A DNA stretch of 16,532 nucleotides from an uncultured Bacteroidales bacterium (GCA_946405045.1 CAMJFV010000015.1:1-16532), one strand, 5' to 3'. Shown: positions 1 through 6,672, counted from the stretch's first letter. The notes: a model not told the origin generated them from the letters alone. A program made the numbers and translations.

Positions 1-464
1 TTACGCATGATTTTGAATGATTGTTTGCCAACGGATAGCACGTAGACTCCTGCCTTGTTTGGCATTCTGACTGTGGATTTCCCGTCAACATCAGTTTGGG
101 TTTGTGATACCACGACACCGTTTACTGCGGTAATGGCGATGATGGAGTTGGGTAGTGCGTTCTGCACTCCGATAGTCTCGTCGTCTACCCATATGATTCT
201 CAAATCATTTGCAGAAAGCGCGTCGACACCCGATTCGTCCGACTCGGTGAAGTGGTAGTTTTTGACATCCTCAAAAGAGTAGGTGGTTTTTGCATCATTG
301 TTGACAACAAGACTTTCGCTTTGGTATGTGATGACGGGATTGTCCGCCAACAAGAACGAGATCATTGATCCGTTCTTCATCTCGATCGTCATATACTTGA
401 CTTCAGCGTAAGCTCCAAATGCCAGAGCGATCAAGAATAGGGTAGAGAATAATCGTTTAATCAT
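1..464 (-). CDS. Small secreted protein with T9SS-like C-terminal sorting domain (3' end cut by window)
   Basis: The ATG is at 464-462 and the frame stays open to base 1, giving 154 codons; by comparison with the paralogue at 5887-6357 only about two residues and the stop are missing. Residues 1-20 form a signal peptide (MIKRLFST... ending GAYA). Residues 21-75 form a beta-rich module with a KNGSMISF segment and a VITYQSESLVV strand. The C-terminal 55 residues (IIAITAVNGVV ... NKAGVYVLSVGKQSFKI) match the pattern of a type A C-terminal sorting domain: a strand, xVNG, then aGVYvlxV and a basic tail. By hand alignment about 120 of 154 residues equal those of the paralogue. The likely role is a small exported surface protein; the function is unknown. 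It has the same promoter and leader as the 5887-6357 gene, which suggests that a BspA-like gene follows beyond the left edge. I saw no catalytic motif. Confidence 0.8.
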   Translation of the reverse strand, partial: MIKRLFSTLFLIALAFGAYAEVKYMTIEMKNGSMISFLLADNPVITYQSESLVVNNDAKTTYSFEDVKNYHFTESDESGVDALSANDLRIIWVDDETIGVQNALPNSIIAITAVNGVVVSQTQTDVDGKSTVRMPNKAGVYVLSVGKQSFKIMR

Positions 465-578
465 AAATCTTGGTTTTAGTTTAGTCTAATAAATAATCAA
501 TTAAATCCTTCATTTCATTCGGCAGATATAATCAAGGTCGAGTGAAAAATACCATAGTGCTTCGTGACGATGGTTTTG

Positions 579-609
579 CTAAAATAAACAATAAAATTAG
601 AAAAACAAA
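579..609 (-). promoter_or_regulatory. Bacteroidetes-type promoter, copy A (drives the 1-464 gene)
   Basis: On the minus strand a TTTG (-33) element at 609-606 is followed, after exactly 19 nt, by TATTTTAG (-7) at 586-579, close to the TAnnTTTG consensus. The same arrangement with the same 19-nt spacer and similar flanks occurs at 6453-6483 and 7927-7957. The leader to the ATG would be about 105 nt and holds TTTCACTCGACC and TATCTGCCGAATG words also found in copy B. Confidence 0.6.
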
Positions 610-667
610 AAATATATGAATAAAAATGATTCATTTTAAATTTTTGTGCCGACGATGGAAAATGAAT

Positions 668-710
668 TTTTAATTCGTAATGCGTAATTTTTAGGGTAAT
701 CCAACGTCGG
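668..710. repeat. Fragment of dispersed AATTCGTAAT element
   Basis: TTAATTCGTAATGCGTAATT followed by GGGTAATCCAACG resembles the compound intergenic element seen at 3791-3950, 6590-6655, 7684-7739 and, inverted, at 11638-11719. It lies in the 330-nt divergent gap (465-794) between the first gene and the response regulator. Apart from the two promoters I see nothing else in that gap. Confidence 0.5.
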
Positions 711-760
711 AATTTATTTGCTAAATATGGATTAAGAGTGAGAAATGAGAAGAAAAAGAA

Positions 761-768
761 TACCTTTG
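761..768 (+). promoter_or_regulatory. -7 promoter element of the two-component operon
   Basis: TACCTTTG at 761-768 matches the Bacteroidetes TAnnTTTG box perfectly and lies 26 nt before the ATG at 795. No convincing TTTG -33 element is present 19-21 nt upstream. This promoter would start transcription after base 768, which excludes the longer reading starting at 738. Confidence 0.65.
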
Positions 769-794
769 CATTCAGTAACAATAATATTCAGGAC

Positions 795-1469
795 ATGAAA
801 ATACTTATAGTTGAAGACGACCAGGGAATGCTGGATGTGATAAGCCAATCTTTGATTAAAGCTCGCTACGTGGTGGAGACGGCTTCCACTTTGAGTGATG
901 CCCGTTCCAAACTTCTCGTTTATGAATACGACTGTGTGCTGCTTGACATTATGTTGCCGGATGGCAATGGCCTGAGCCTACTTCAAGAACTGGCAAGTCA
1001 AAAAATCAATCGCAATATCATTATCCTTTCCGCGCGTGATTCTGTCGACGACAAGATCGAGGGTCTTGAGCTTGGTGCCGACGATTATCTGCCCAAACCG
1101 TTCCATCTGGCAGAACTTCACGCACGTATCAGAAGCCTTATGCGTCGTCGACGGGATGGTGAACAGACAATATGCCTTGGCAATGTGGAGCTTAACCCTG
1201 ATCAGTTTTCTGTCAAAGTGGATGGTAAGATGTTGGAGGTTAGCCGAAAGGAGTTTGATATATTGCATTATCTGATCAGTCGTCCTGATCGTGTCGTGAG
1301 TAAGGAGTCGCTGGCTGAGGCTGTATGGGGCGACTATATTGACCAGTCAGATAATTTTGACTTCATCTATGCACATATCAAAAACTTACGCAAGCGTCTG
1401 AAGATGGCTTCTGCGGATATCGAACTGAAAACTGTTTATGGATTCGGCTACAAAATCACCACACCATGA
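795..1469 (+). CDS. OmpR/PhoB-family response regulator
   Basis: This 224-residue DNA-binding response regulator has an N-terminal receiver domain (about 1-115) with the acidic pair E7/D8/D9 (MKILIVEDD), phosphoacceptor D51 (LLDIMLPDGNG), S79 and K101 (YLPKPF). The C-terminal winged helix (about 125-224) carries the family signatures RKEFDILHYL, SKESLAEAVWG, HIKNLRKRL and VYGFGYKI. The start at 795 is chosen because the receiver fold begins there and the promoter box lies at 761-768; the in-frame ATG at 738 would precede the promoter. The stop overlaps the kinase start (ATGA at 1466-1469), so the two are translationally coupled. It is phosphorylated by the downstream kinase and probably controls envelope genes, perhaps the PepSY-like pair that follows. 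No specific named regulator can be assigned. Confidence 0.95.
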   Translation: MKILIVEDDQGMLDVISQSLIKARYVVETASTLSDARSKLLVYEYDCVLLDIMLPDGNGLSLLQELASQKINRNIIILSARDSVDDKIEGLELGADDYLPKPFHLAELHARIRSLMRRRRDGEQTICLGNVELNPDQFSVKVDGKMLEVSRKEFDILHYLISRPDRVVSKESLAEAVWGDYIDQSDNFDFIYAHIKNLRKRLKMASADIELKTVYGFGYKITTP

Positions 1470-2755
1470 AACTATTGCATCATATCACTTTCCGTCTCTC
1501 TATCCTCATGTCTCTGCTGATTCTGTTTTGGAGCGTCCCTTTCTACTACGCTCTGATAGAAGAGGTGAACGATGAAACGGACGATTCTCTTGAAGAAATG
1601 GCGGAGACTATCATCAAACGTACTTTGGCGGGAGAAGAACTGGGTTCTGCTTTCTCTTCCAGCAACAACCAATTCCATATACGCGATGTCTCTGCGGAAT
1701 ATGCGGATAGTCATGATCATATCAGGTACGAAGATCGTGAGGTTTACGTGAAAGAGATGAGAGAATACGAATCCGCGCGTATGTTGACTACCATTTATTG
1801 TGATGACGACGGTGCTTTTCATGAGCTTGAGGTTTATACTCCTCACATTGAAAAGGACGATCTGCGTGAGACAATCTTCAAATGGATGCTTGCATTGGCT
1901 TTGACTCTGCTTTTTGGAACGATGTTGCTGAATACGCTTTCGATACGTCAGACCATGAAACCTCTGTACAACTTGTTGAAATGGACGGAGCAGTTCAGAC
2001 TACATAAAAAAACGTCCAAACTTGTGAATCCTACAAATATTCATGAGTTTCGCCAGCTCAATGAGACGGTGGAGCAATCTATGTTGAGAAGCCAAAAACA
2101 GTTTGAATTGCAGAAAAACTTCATCGGTAATGCCTCTCATGAACTACAGACTCCTCTGGCTGTCTGCATGAACCATCTGGAATTGATGTTGGAAGATCCT
2201 AATTTGGAGGAAAAACAGATTGTTGAGATTGGTAAAGTCATCAGAACTCTCAAGAACATGACGCAATTAAATCGTACTTTGCTTGTTTTATCCCGTATAG
2301 ATAACGGACAATTCACCCAAAGCGAATGTGTCAGTTTCCGAGAAGTGACAGAGCGGATACTCACGGATCTGCAATCCATATTCGCTTCAATGGACATTCG
2401 CGTCGAAACCAGATCTTCTTCTGATTTCCAATATGTCATGGATCCGACTTTGGCATCCATGTTGCTCACCAATCTGCTGAAGAATGCCTTCGTCCACAAC
2501 CGGCAAGGTGGACGGATCGTTTTGGAGAGTAGTGCAGATCATTTCCGTATTTCTAACACTGGAACGGAAAACGCTCTGCCAACCAATCAGATTTTTGAGC
2601 CTTTCTACCATTCTCCAGACAAACCCAACTCCACAGGATTGGGATTGCCAATAACAAAATCCATTTGCAGACAGAGTGGACTTTACATTAAATACGAATA
2701 CTTGGATGCGATGCATTGCTTTGAGGTGGGGAAGGATCATACAGATCTAAAATAG
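1466..2755 (+). CDS. Sensor histidine kinase, membrane-bound, partner of the 795-1469 regulator
   Basis: The protein has 429 residues. A first membrane helix lies at about 8-30, a periplasmic sensor of about 105 residues without recognisable fold at 31-137, and a second membrane helix at about 138-158. A short linker precedes the dimerisation/phosphoacceptor domain with the H-box FIGNASHELQTPLA (H225). The HATPase domain follows, with N-box LLTNLLKNAFVHN (N336/N340), a degenerate G1 box (ISNTGTEN at 363-369, where canonical kinases have DxGxG) and G2 box STGLGLPITKSI (389-400). The F-box IFEPFYHS is present. The acidic sensor (many D/E) suggests cation or envelope-stress sensing, but this is inference. 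Translation is coupled to the regulator by the ATGA overlap, and an AT-only hairpin with seven T follows the stop. Confidence 0.95.
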   Translation: MKLLHHITFRLSILMSLLILFWSVPFYYALIEEVNDETDDSLEEMAETIIKRTLAGEELGSAFSSSNNQFHIRDVSAEYADSHDHIRYEDREVYVKEMREYESARMLTTIYCDDDGAFHELEVYTPHIEKDDLRETIFKWMLALALTLLFGTMLLNTLSIRQTMKPLYNLLKWTEQFRLHKKTSKLVNPTNIHEFRQLNETVEQSMLRSQKQFELQKNFIGNASHELQTPLAVCMNHLELMLEDPNLEEKQIVEIGKVIRTLKNMTQLNRTLLVLSRIDNGQFTQSECVSFREVTERILTDLQSIFASMDIRVETRSSSDFQYVMDPTLASMLLTNLLKNAFVHNRQGGRIVLESSADHFRISNTGTENALPTNQIFEPFYHSPDKPNSTGLGLPITKSICRQSGLYIKYEYLDAMHCFEVGKDHTDLK

Positions 2756-2757
2756 AA

Positions 2758-2782
2758 TTTATATGGTGATATAAATTTTTTT
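2758..2782 (+). terminator. Weak AT-only hairpin with T-run after the kinase
   Basis: TTTATAT (2758-2764) pairs perfectly with ATATAAA (2769-2775) across a GGTG loop, followed by seven T. The position three bases after the kinase stop fits a partial intrinsic terminator. The stem contains no G-C pair, so some readthrough into the PepSY-like genes is likely. Confidence 0.5.
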
Positions 2783-2824
2783 CTCACTTTGGAATAATTT
2801 CAGATTCTTTTCAGAATTGCTCCC

Positions 2825-2832
2825 TTACTTTG
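2825..2832 (+). promoter_or_regulatory. -7-like element before the PepSY-like pair
   Basis: TTACTTTG is one base from TAnnTTTG (second position T) and is followed by CAT, as in the box at 761-768. It lies 46 nt before the ATG at 2879. No TTTG is found at the right distance upstream, so an activator such as the neighbouring response regulator may be needed (inference). Confidence 0.4.
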
Positions 2833-2878
2833 CATTCGAATCAAGGGACAATCAATGTTTAACTAAAAAAGAAAAGAG

Positions 2879-3322
2879 ATGAAAAAGTTTGTTAAAGTAT
2901 TCGCAGTAGTTTGTGCCATGAGTACGCAGACACAGGTTTTCGCAGGACAGGACAAGCCAATCAAGATGGAGCAGCTTCCTGCAAGTGCACAACAAGTCAT
3001 CAGCAAGCATTTTGCTGGACATAAAATCGCATTAGCAAAAGTAGATTCTGAATTGTTCGGAAAGACATATGATGTCATCTTCACTAACGGAGATAAATTA
3101 GAGTTTGACAGTCAGGGCAACTGGTTGGAAGTGGAGTGCAAGAAAAGTGAGGTGCCTGCCGCACTTGTGCCTGAAGCTATCTCCAAATTTGTGGCAGATT
3201 CGTATCCTCAGATGAAAATCTTAGAGATCGACCATGACCGCAGAGGTTACGATGTGAAGCTTTCCAACCGTATGGAACTTAAATTCGACAGCCAATATCA
3301 GTTGGTGGGCATCGATGACTGA
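2879..3322 (+). CDS. Periplasmic PepSY-like protein
   Basis: This 147-residue exported protein has a Sec signal peptide at about 1-22 (MKKFVKVF... ending QVFA). The mature part has two tandem copies of the PepSY-like fold, about 30-85 and 90-147. Each has a helix (SAQQVISKHF; VPEAISKFVADSY), a strand with a K/D-rich turn, and the strand pair YDVIFTNGDKLEFDSQGN or YDVKLSNRMELKFDSQYQ. The family (PepSY_like, called putative beta-lactamase-inhibitor-like) is common in Bacteroidetes beside two-component systems; no enzymatic activity is known. The leader (ATGTTTAACTAAAAAAG) resembles that of the next gene, so the two genes probably arose by duplication. They are separated by 28 nt and likely cotranscribed, possibly under the upstream regulator. 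The signal peptide lacks a lipobox. Confidence 0.85.
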   Translation: MKKFVKVFAVVCAMSTQTQVFAGQDKPIKMEQLPASAQQVISKHFAGHKIALAKVDSELFGKTYDVIFTNGDKLEFDSQGNWLEVECKKSEVPAALVPEAISKFVADSYPQMKILEIDHDRRGYDVKLSNRMELKFDSQYQLVGIDD

Positions 3323-3350
3323 TTATGTTTAACAAAAAGAAGAAACGACG

Positions 3351-3791
3351 ATGAAGAAGAAACATATTTTTATCAAAACATTCTTCCTGGCCGCTCTCTT
3401 TAATTTTGTCGCATGTGACGACGATACGGATTTGGCTGCCAGTGACGTGCCAAAGGCGGTAGAGCAGACATTCAACAGTATGTTTGCCAACGTACATCCA
3501 CAATGGGAATTGGAGAACAAGCTGTATAAGGCGGAATTCTTTCAGGACGGGCATGAATTTGAAGCCTGTTTCAACTCAGATGGATCATGGTCGCACACTT
3601 ATAAGGATGTTTATATTAACGAATTGCCAGAACCGGTGACAAATTATGTGAGCACCAAGTATGCCGATTATCGTATCGACGATTCAAAATTGGTAAAAAC
3701 GCCGACAACAGAATATTATCAGCTGGAGTTGGAGCGAAATGGCAAACGAGACCGCATCCTGAGGTTGAGTGCCACAGGAGAGGAAATGTAA
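3351..3791 (+). CDS. PepSY-like lipoprotein
   Basis: The protein has 146 residues. The N-terminus is basic (MKKKHIFIK), followed by a hydrophobic stretch and the lipobox FVAC with C22. The residues after the Cys are acidic (DDDTD), the kind of signal that in Bacteroidetes directs lipoproteins to the cell surface. The mature part holds two PepSY-like units: one around VPKAVEQTFNSMF ... LYKAEFFQDGHEFEACFNSDG, and one around LPEPVTNYVSTKYADY ... YYQLELERNGKRDRILRLSATG. The gene lies 28 nt after a periplasmic paralogue. The likely role is an envelope-anchored accessory or ligand-binding protein linked to the upstream two-component system; this is inferred from position only. The ATG at 3351 is preceded by an A/G-rich leader typical of the phylum. 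Confidence 0.85.
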   Translation: MKKKHIFIKTFFLAALFNFVACDDDTDLAASDVPKAVEQTFNSMFANVHPQWELENKLYKAEFFQDGHEFEACFNSDGSWSHTYKDVYINELPEPVTNYVSTKYADYRIDDSKLVKTPTTEYYQLELERNGKRDRILRLSATGEEM

Positions 3792-3950
3792 ATTCGTAAT
3801 GCCTAATTCGCAATTCGTAATTGTTGTGGAATCCACCTTCCGAAGAGACGTCGTATTACGGCGTCTCTACTTATGTCTCTACATAGGCAGACCATCTCCG
3901 TAGGGGCAAACCCTTGTGGTCGCCCATGGAATGAACCCTTGTGGTCGCCC
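3791..3950. repeat. Compound dispersed hairpin elements between convergent genes
   Basis: The 250-nt gap between two convergent genes is filled with dispersed elements. AATTCGTAATGCC plus AATTCGTAATTGTTG lies at 3791-3825. AGAGACG/CGTCTCT forms a hairpin at 3844-3868 with an inner CGT/ACG pair. GGGGCAAACCCTTGTGG followed by TCGCCC lies at 3903-3925, with a partial second copy (AACCCTTGTGGTCGCCC) at 3934-3950. Similar pieces occur in three other gaps of this window. No open frame of interest is present. Confidence 0.7.
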
Positions 3951-3987
3951 TTTTGCTAGGATAGTTTCCACGGTTGGAAAAATGTCT

Positions 3988-4020
3988 AAAAAAAAGGGAT
4001 GAACCATTGTCCATCTCTTT
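3988..4020 (-). terminator. Intrinsic terminator of the 4043-5713 BspA-like gene
   Basis: Read on the minus strand, AAAGAGATG (4020-4012) pairs with CATCCCTTT (4001-3993) with one mismatch, and eight T follow (A at 3988-3995 on plus). It lies 23 nt beyond the stop. The loop (GAACCATTGT on plus) is identical to that of the terminator at 7760-7790. Confidence 0.8.
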
Positions 4021-4042
4021 CATCTATTCGATCGCTATCAAT

Positions 4043-5713
4043 TTAATTTTTTTCTTTTAACCATATGACAGATTTGCAACCGTCCAATGCTCCAGGTTTT
4101 ACCCTCACATTGCTTTTTGAATTGTCAATCGTAACATTGAGATTTGTACAATTATAAAAAGCATAATAATCTATGTCGGTGACACTATTAGGAATATCGA
4201 TGCTAGTCAGACCGCTACAGCTATAAAAAGATCTAGAACCGATAGAAGTAACGCTATTAGGAATATCGATGCTGGTCAGACCGCTACAGCCATAAAAAGC
4301 ATAATCACCAATAGAAGTGACACCATCAGGAATGTTGACGCTAGTTAGATCGCTACAACCATAAAAAGCATAACGACCGATAGACGTGACACTATTAGAA
4401 ATACCGATGCTAGTCAGACCGCCACAACCGTAAAAAGCCGAAGAACCGATAGAAGTAACGCTATTAGGAATATCGATGCTTGTCAGATCGCTACAACCAT
4501 AAAAAGCATAATCACCAATAGAAGTGACACCATCAGGAATGCTGACGCTTGTCAAACCGCTACAACCATAAAAAGCATGATCACCTATTCTTTTGACTTC
4601 CGATGGAATAACGACATTAATGCAAGAATCTTTACTTCCTATCCAACCATAGCATTTAGTTCCGTTATCATATACTAATAGTTTTGGATCTAACTTGTTA
4701 CAACCAGAAAAAGCTCCAGAACCGATAGACGTGACACTATTAGGGAGATTGATGCTGGTCAGACCGCTACAACCATAAAAAGCCGAAGAGCCGATAGACG
4801 TGACACTTTCAGGAATATCAATGCTTGTTAGACCGCTACAGCCATAAAAAGCATAATCGCTGATAGACGTGACACTATTAGGAATATCGATGCTAGTCAG
4901 ACCGCTACAATCAGAAAAAGCCGAAGAACCGATAGAAGTAACACTATTAGGAATATCAATGCTAGTCAGACCGCTACAGCCAGAAAAAGCTCCAGAACCG
5001 ATAGAAGTAACGCTATTAGGAATATTGATGTTAGTCAGACCGCTACAACCGTCAAAAGCCGAAGAACCGATAGACGTGACACCATCAGGGATGCTGATGC
5101 TTGTCAAATTACTACAGTATTCAAAAGCGAGGTTTCCTATTTCTTTTACACCATCAGGGATTTCGACAGCAGTACATTTCTCATTATCTCCTATCCAGCC
5201 ATAGCATTTAGTGCCATTGTCATATATTAATAGACCTGGTTCTAAACTTTTACATCCAGAAAAAGCATAGTACGCGATGCTGTTAACACTAGTGGGAATG
5301 TTGATTTTTGTTATTTTTTCACAATCAACAAAAGAGCTGTCTTCTATAGTGGTTATACTAGAAGGAATCTCTATATTGGTAATAGACAAACCCATAAATG
5401 CGTATTGTCCGATAGAAGTGACATCATATACCTTGCCATCAATTCGTACTTTGGCGGGAATTGAAATAGACTCTAAATCCTTATATGAAGCGTCTCTGAT
5501 AACCTCTACGGTGTTTTCTGATAGAATCTTGAATTTCAAAGGTGTTTCGGATTCATCCACCACAGGAATGTTTTCACAGATGGTGATATCCTTAATATCT
5601 TCAAGATCAAAACTTACGGTCTCACCATTTTTCAGGTTGACGCACATGTTTTTTGCAAACGTAGGCAGACATAGTGCGAATGACAGAACCAGCAGAAGTA
5701 GTCTTTTTTTCAT
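4043..5713 (-). CDS. BspA-like leucine-rich-repeat surface protein (17 repeats)
   Basis: The protein has 556 residues. A signal peptide spans 1-20 (MKKRLLLL... ending PTFA). A head module spans 21-98 with a LKNGETVSFDLEDIKDI segment and FKILSENTVEV ... IPAKVRIDGKVYDV, shared with the other BspA-like genes here. About 17 BspA-type LRR_5 units of 23 residues follow (100-525; consensus AFYGCSGLTSIDIPNSVTSI). Two units (about 147-191 and 331-376) carry an insertion with TKCYGWIG and a second Cys 10 residues on. The C-terminal cap is about 526-556 (IDNSKSNVRVKPGALDGCKSV). BspA-like proteins are known as adhesins and ligand binders; here it is presumably exported to the surface, but there is no obvious C-terminal sorting domain. 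The gene lies 173 nt downstream of the 5887-6357 gene on the same strand with only a weak hairpin between, and I find no promoter of its own, so it is probably cotranscribed. Confidence 0.9.
   Translation of the reverse strand: MKKRLLLLVLSFALCLPTFAKNMCVNLKNGETVSFDLEDIKDITICENIPVVDESETPLKFKILSENTVEVIRDASYKDLESISIPAKVRIDGKVYDVTSIGQYAFMGLSITNIEIPSSITTIEDSSFVDCEKITKINIPTSVNSIAYYAFSGCKSLEPGLLIYDNGTKCYGWIGDNEKCTAVEIPDGVKEIGNLAFEYCSNLTSISIPDGVTSIGSSAFDGCSGLTNINIPNSVTSIGSGAFSGCSGLTSIDIPNSVTSIGSSAFSDCSGLTSIDIPNSVTSISDYAFYGCSGLTSIDIPESVTSIGSSAFYGCSGLTSINLPNSVTSIGSGAFSGCNKLDPKLLVYDNGTKCYGWIGSKDSCINVVIPSEVKRIGDHAFYGCSGLTSVSIPDGVTSIGDYAFYGCSDLTSIDIPNSVTSIGSSAFYGCGGLTSIGISNSVTSIGRYAFYGCSDLTSVNIPDGVTSIGDYAFYGCSGLTSIDIPNSVTSIGSRSFYSCSGLTSIDIPNSVTDIDYYAFYNCTNLNVTIDNSKSNVRVKPGALDGCKSVIWLKEKN
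4175..5140 (-). repeat. 69-bp tandem repeats within the BspA-like gene
   Basis: Two blocks (about 5140-4703 and 4588-4175) consist of 69-bp units encoding 23-residue LRRs, separated by the Cys-insertion unit. Adjacent units are very similar at DNA level (for example GACCGCTACAACCATAAAAAG recurring in near-identical form). Such arrays can expand or contract by recombination without losing frame. Confidence 0.8.
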
Positions 5714-5808
5714 TTTTTATTAAATTAGAAAAATTAATGTTTGATCACTTTGGTGACAGCAATTCTCCGAGAATCAATAGATTCTGCATTTGTAGCTTTT
5801 AATTTTAA

Positions 5809-5832
5809 AGGGATGAACCGTCGTCCATCCCT
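5809..5832 (-). terminator. Leaky hairpin between the small CTD gene and the BspA-like gene
   Basis: AGGGATG (5809-5815) pairs with CATCCCT (5826-5832). On the minus strand only three T follow, then AAAATT, so termination is likely partial. It belongs to the same family as the terminators at 3988, 6673 and 7760. Its position could set the ratio of the small protein to the large LRR protein (inference). Confidence 0.55.
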
Positions 5833-5886
5833 AAATCTATTTTATGCCATGAAAACTCCTTGTTTTAGGTATTCTCTAAGAAAGCA

Positions 5887-6357
5887 TTATTTTTTGCGTA
5901 TGATCTTAAATGACTGTTTTCCTACAGTTATCACGTAAACTCCAGCCTTGTTTGGTATTTTGACTGTGGCTTTTCTTTCAGCATCAGTTTTTGTTTGTGA
6001 TGCCACAACACCATTAATGTCTGTAATTGCGATGATGGCGTTTGATTGTGCGTTTTGTACTTCGATAGTCTCGTCGTCTACCCAGACAATTCTCAATTCA
6101 TTTGCAGAAAGATCGTCGACACCTGATTCGTCCGACTCGGTGAAGTGGTAGTTTTTAACAGCCTCGAAAGAGTAGGTCGTTTTCTCATTGTTGTTGACCA
6201 CAAGATTTTCGCTTTTGTATGTGATGACTGGATTGTCTGCCAACAGGAACGAAATCAAAGATCCGTTAGTCATTTCGATTGTCATATATTTGGCTTCAGC
6301 GTACGCACCTAATGCCAAACAGATCAAAGATAAGGTAGTAAAAAATCGTTTTATCAT
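5887..6357 (-). CDS. Small secreted protein with T9SS-like C-terminal sorting domain
   Basis: This 156-residue protein is a paralogue of the one at 1-464. Residues 1-20 form the signal peptide (MIKRFFTT... GAYA). Residues 21-75 form a beta module (MTIEMTNGSLISFLLADNPV). Residues 76-95 form an acidic linker (ESDESGVDDLSANE). Residues 96-156 resemble a type A sorting domain (IIAITDINGVVAS ... NKAGVYVITVGKQSFKIIRKK). An in-frame ATG 12 codons upstream (6393) exists, but the paralogue and the signal-peptide position favour 6357. If the C-terminal domain is used as in Porphyromonas or Prevotella, the mature protein would be a very small surface cargo. It heads a probable two-gene transcript with the BspA-like gene at 4043-5713. 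The function is unknown; the N-terminal KNG/TNG segment resembles the head of the BspA-like proteins. Confidence 0.85.
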   Translation of the reverse strand: MIKRFFTTLSLICLALGAYAEAKYMTIEMTNGSLISFLLADNPVITYKSENLVVNNNEKTTYSFEAVKNYHFTESDESGVDDLSANELRIVWVDDETIEVQNAQSNAIIAITDINGVVASQTKTDAERKATVKIPNKAGVYVITVGKQSFKIIRKK

Positions 6358-6452
6358 AAATTTTTTATTTAGTTCTATGAAAAGTTTTTTCATTCGGCAG
6401 ATAAAAAAGGTCGAGTGAAATATGTAATTATCGCTTTATTGTTAAAATTATG

Positions 6453-6483
6453 CTAAATTAAGCAAGAAAATTAGAATGTCAAA
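6453..6483 (-). promoter_or_regulatory. Bacteroidetes-type promoter, copy B (drives 5887-6357 and probably 4043-5713)
   Basis: TTTG at 6483-6480 on the minus strand, a 19-nt spacer, then TAATTTAG at 6460-6453. The spacer (ACATTCTAATTTTCTTGCT) and flanks are close to those of copies A and C. The upstream flank AAATGAATCATTTTTTATTC contains a near-palindromic AATGAATCATTT, also present in copy A. Confidence 0.65.
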
Positions 6484-6589
6484 AATATATGAATAAAAAA
6501 TGATTCATTTCAAATTTATGTTTTGCCGACGGTGGAAAGAGACATTTCTACATTACGTCTGGCTATCCGTATGGACGACCCCTTGATAA

Positions 6590-6655
6590 AATTCATAATG
6601 CAAAATTTGTAATTGTTGGAAAATCCAACGTATGGGCGAACCTTTGTGGTCGCCC
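6590..6655. repeat. Compound dispersed element
   Basis: It starts with ATTCATAATGCAAAATTTG and TAATTGTTGG. A hairpin GTTGGA/TCCAAC follows at 6615-6629, then the hairpin GGGCGAACCTTTGTGG with TCGCCC at 6634-6655. It has the same order of parts as the copy at 7684-7739 and lies in the 372-nt gap (6358-6729) that also contains promoter B and a terminator. The stretch 6536-6590 shows nothing recognisable. Confidence 0.65.
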
Positions 6656-6672
6656 TTGGGAAAAATGCCAAT

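Noticed and set aside
55..258. Plus-strand frame conserved with the one at 5948-6151
   Set aside because: Conservation follows from the antisense paralogous genes (1-464 and 5887-6357), not from selection on this frame.
738..794. Longer start for the response regulator (19 extra residues)
   Set aside because: The receiver domain begins exactly at 795 and a perfect -7 box at 761-768 lies inside the extension, so the extra codons would not be transcribed.
4175..5140. CRISPR array
   Set aside because: The period of 69 bp has no separate unique spacers; the whole unit codes for LRRs in frame.
4869..5723. Repetitive plus-strand open frames opposite the BspA-like gene
   Set aside because: Their repeats are the complement of the 69-bp LRR units; no signal peptide or promoter on the plus strand.
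6358..6393. Upstream ATG extending the small CTD protein by 12 residues
   Set aside because: The first paralogue starts at the inner Met, which gives a normal signal peptide.
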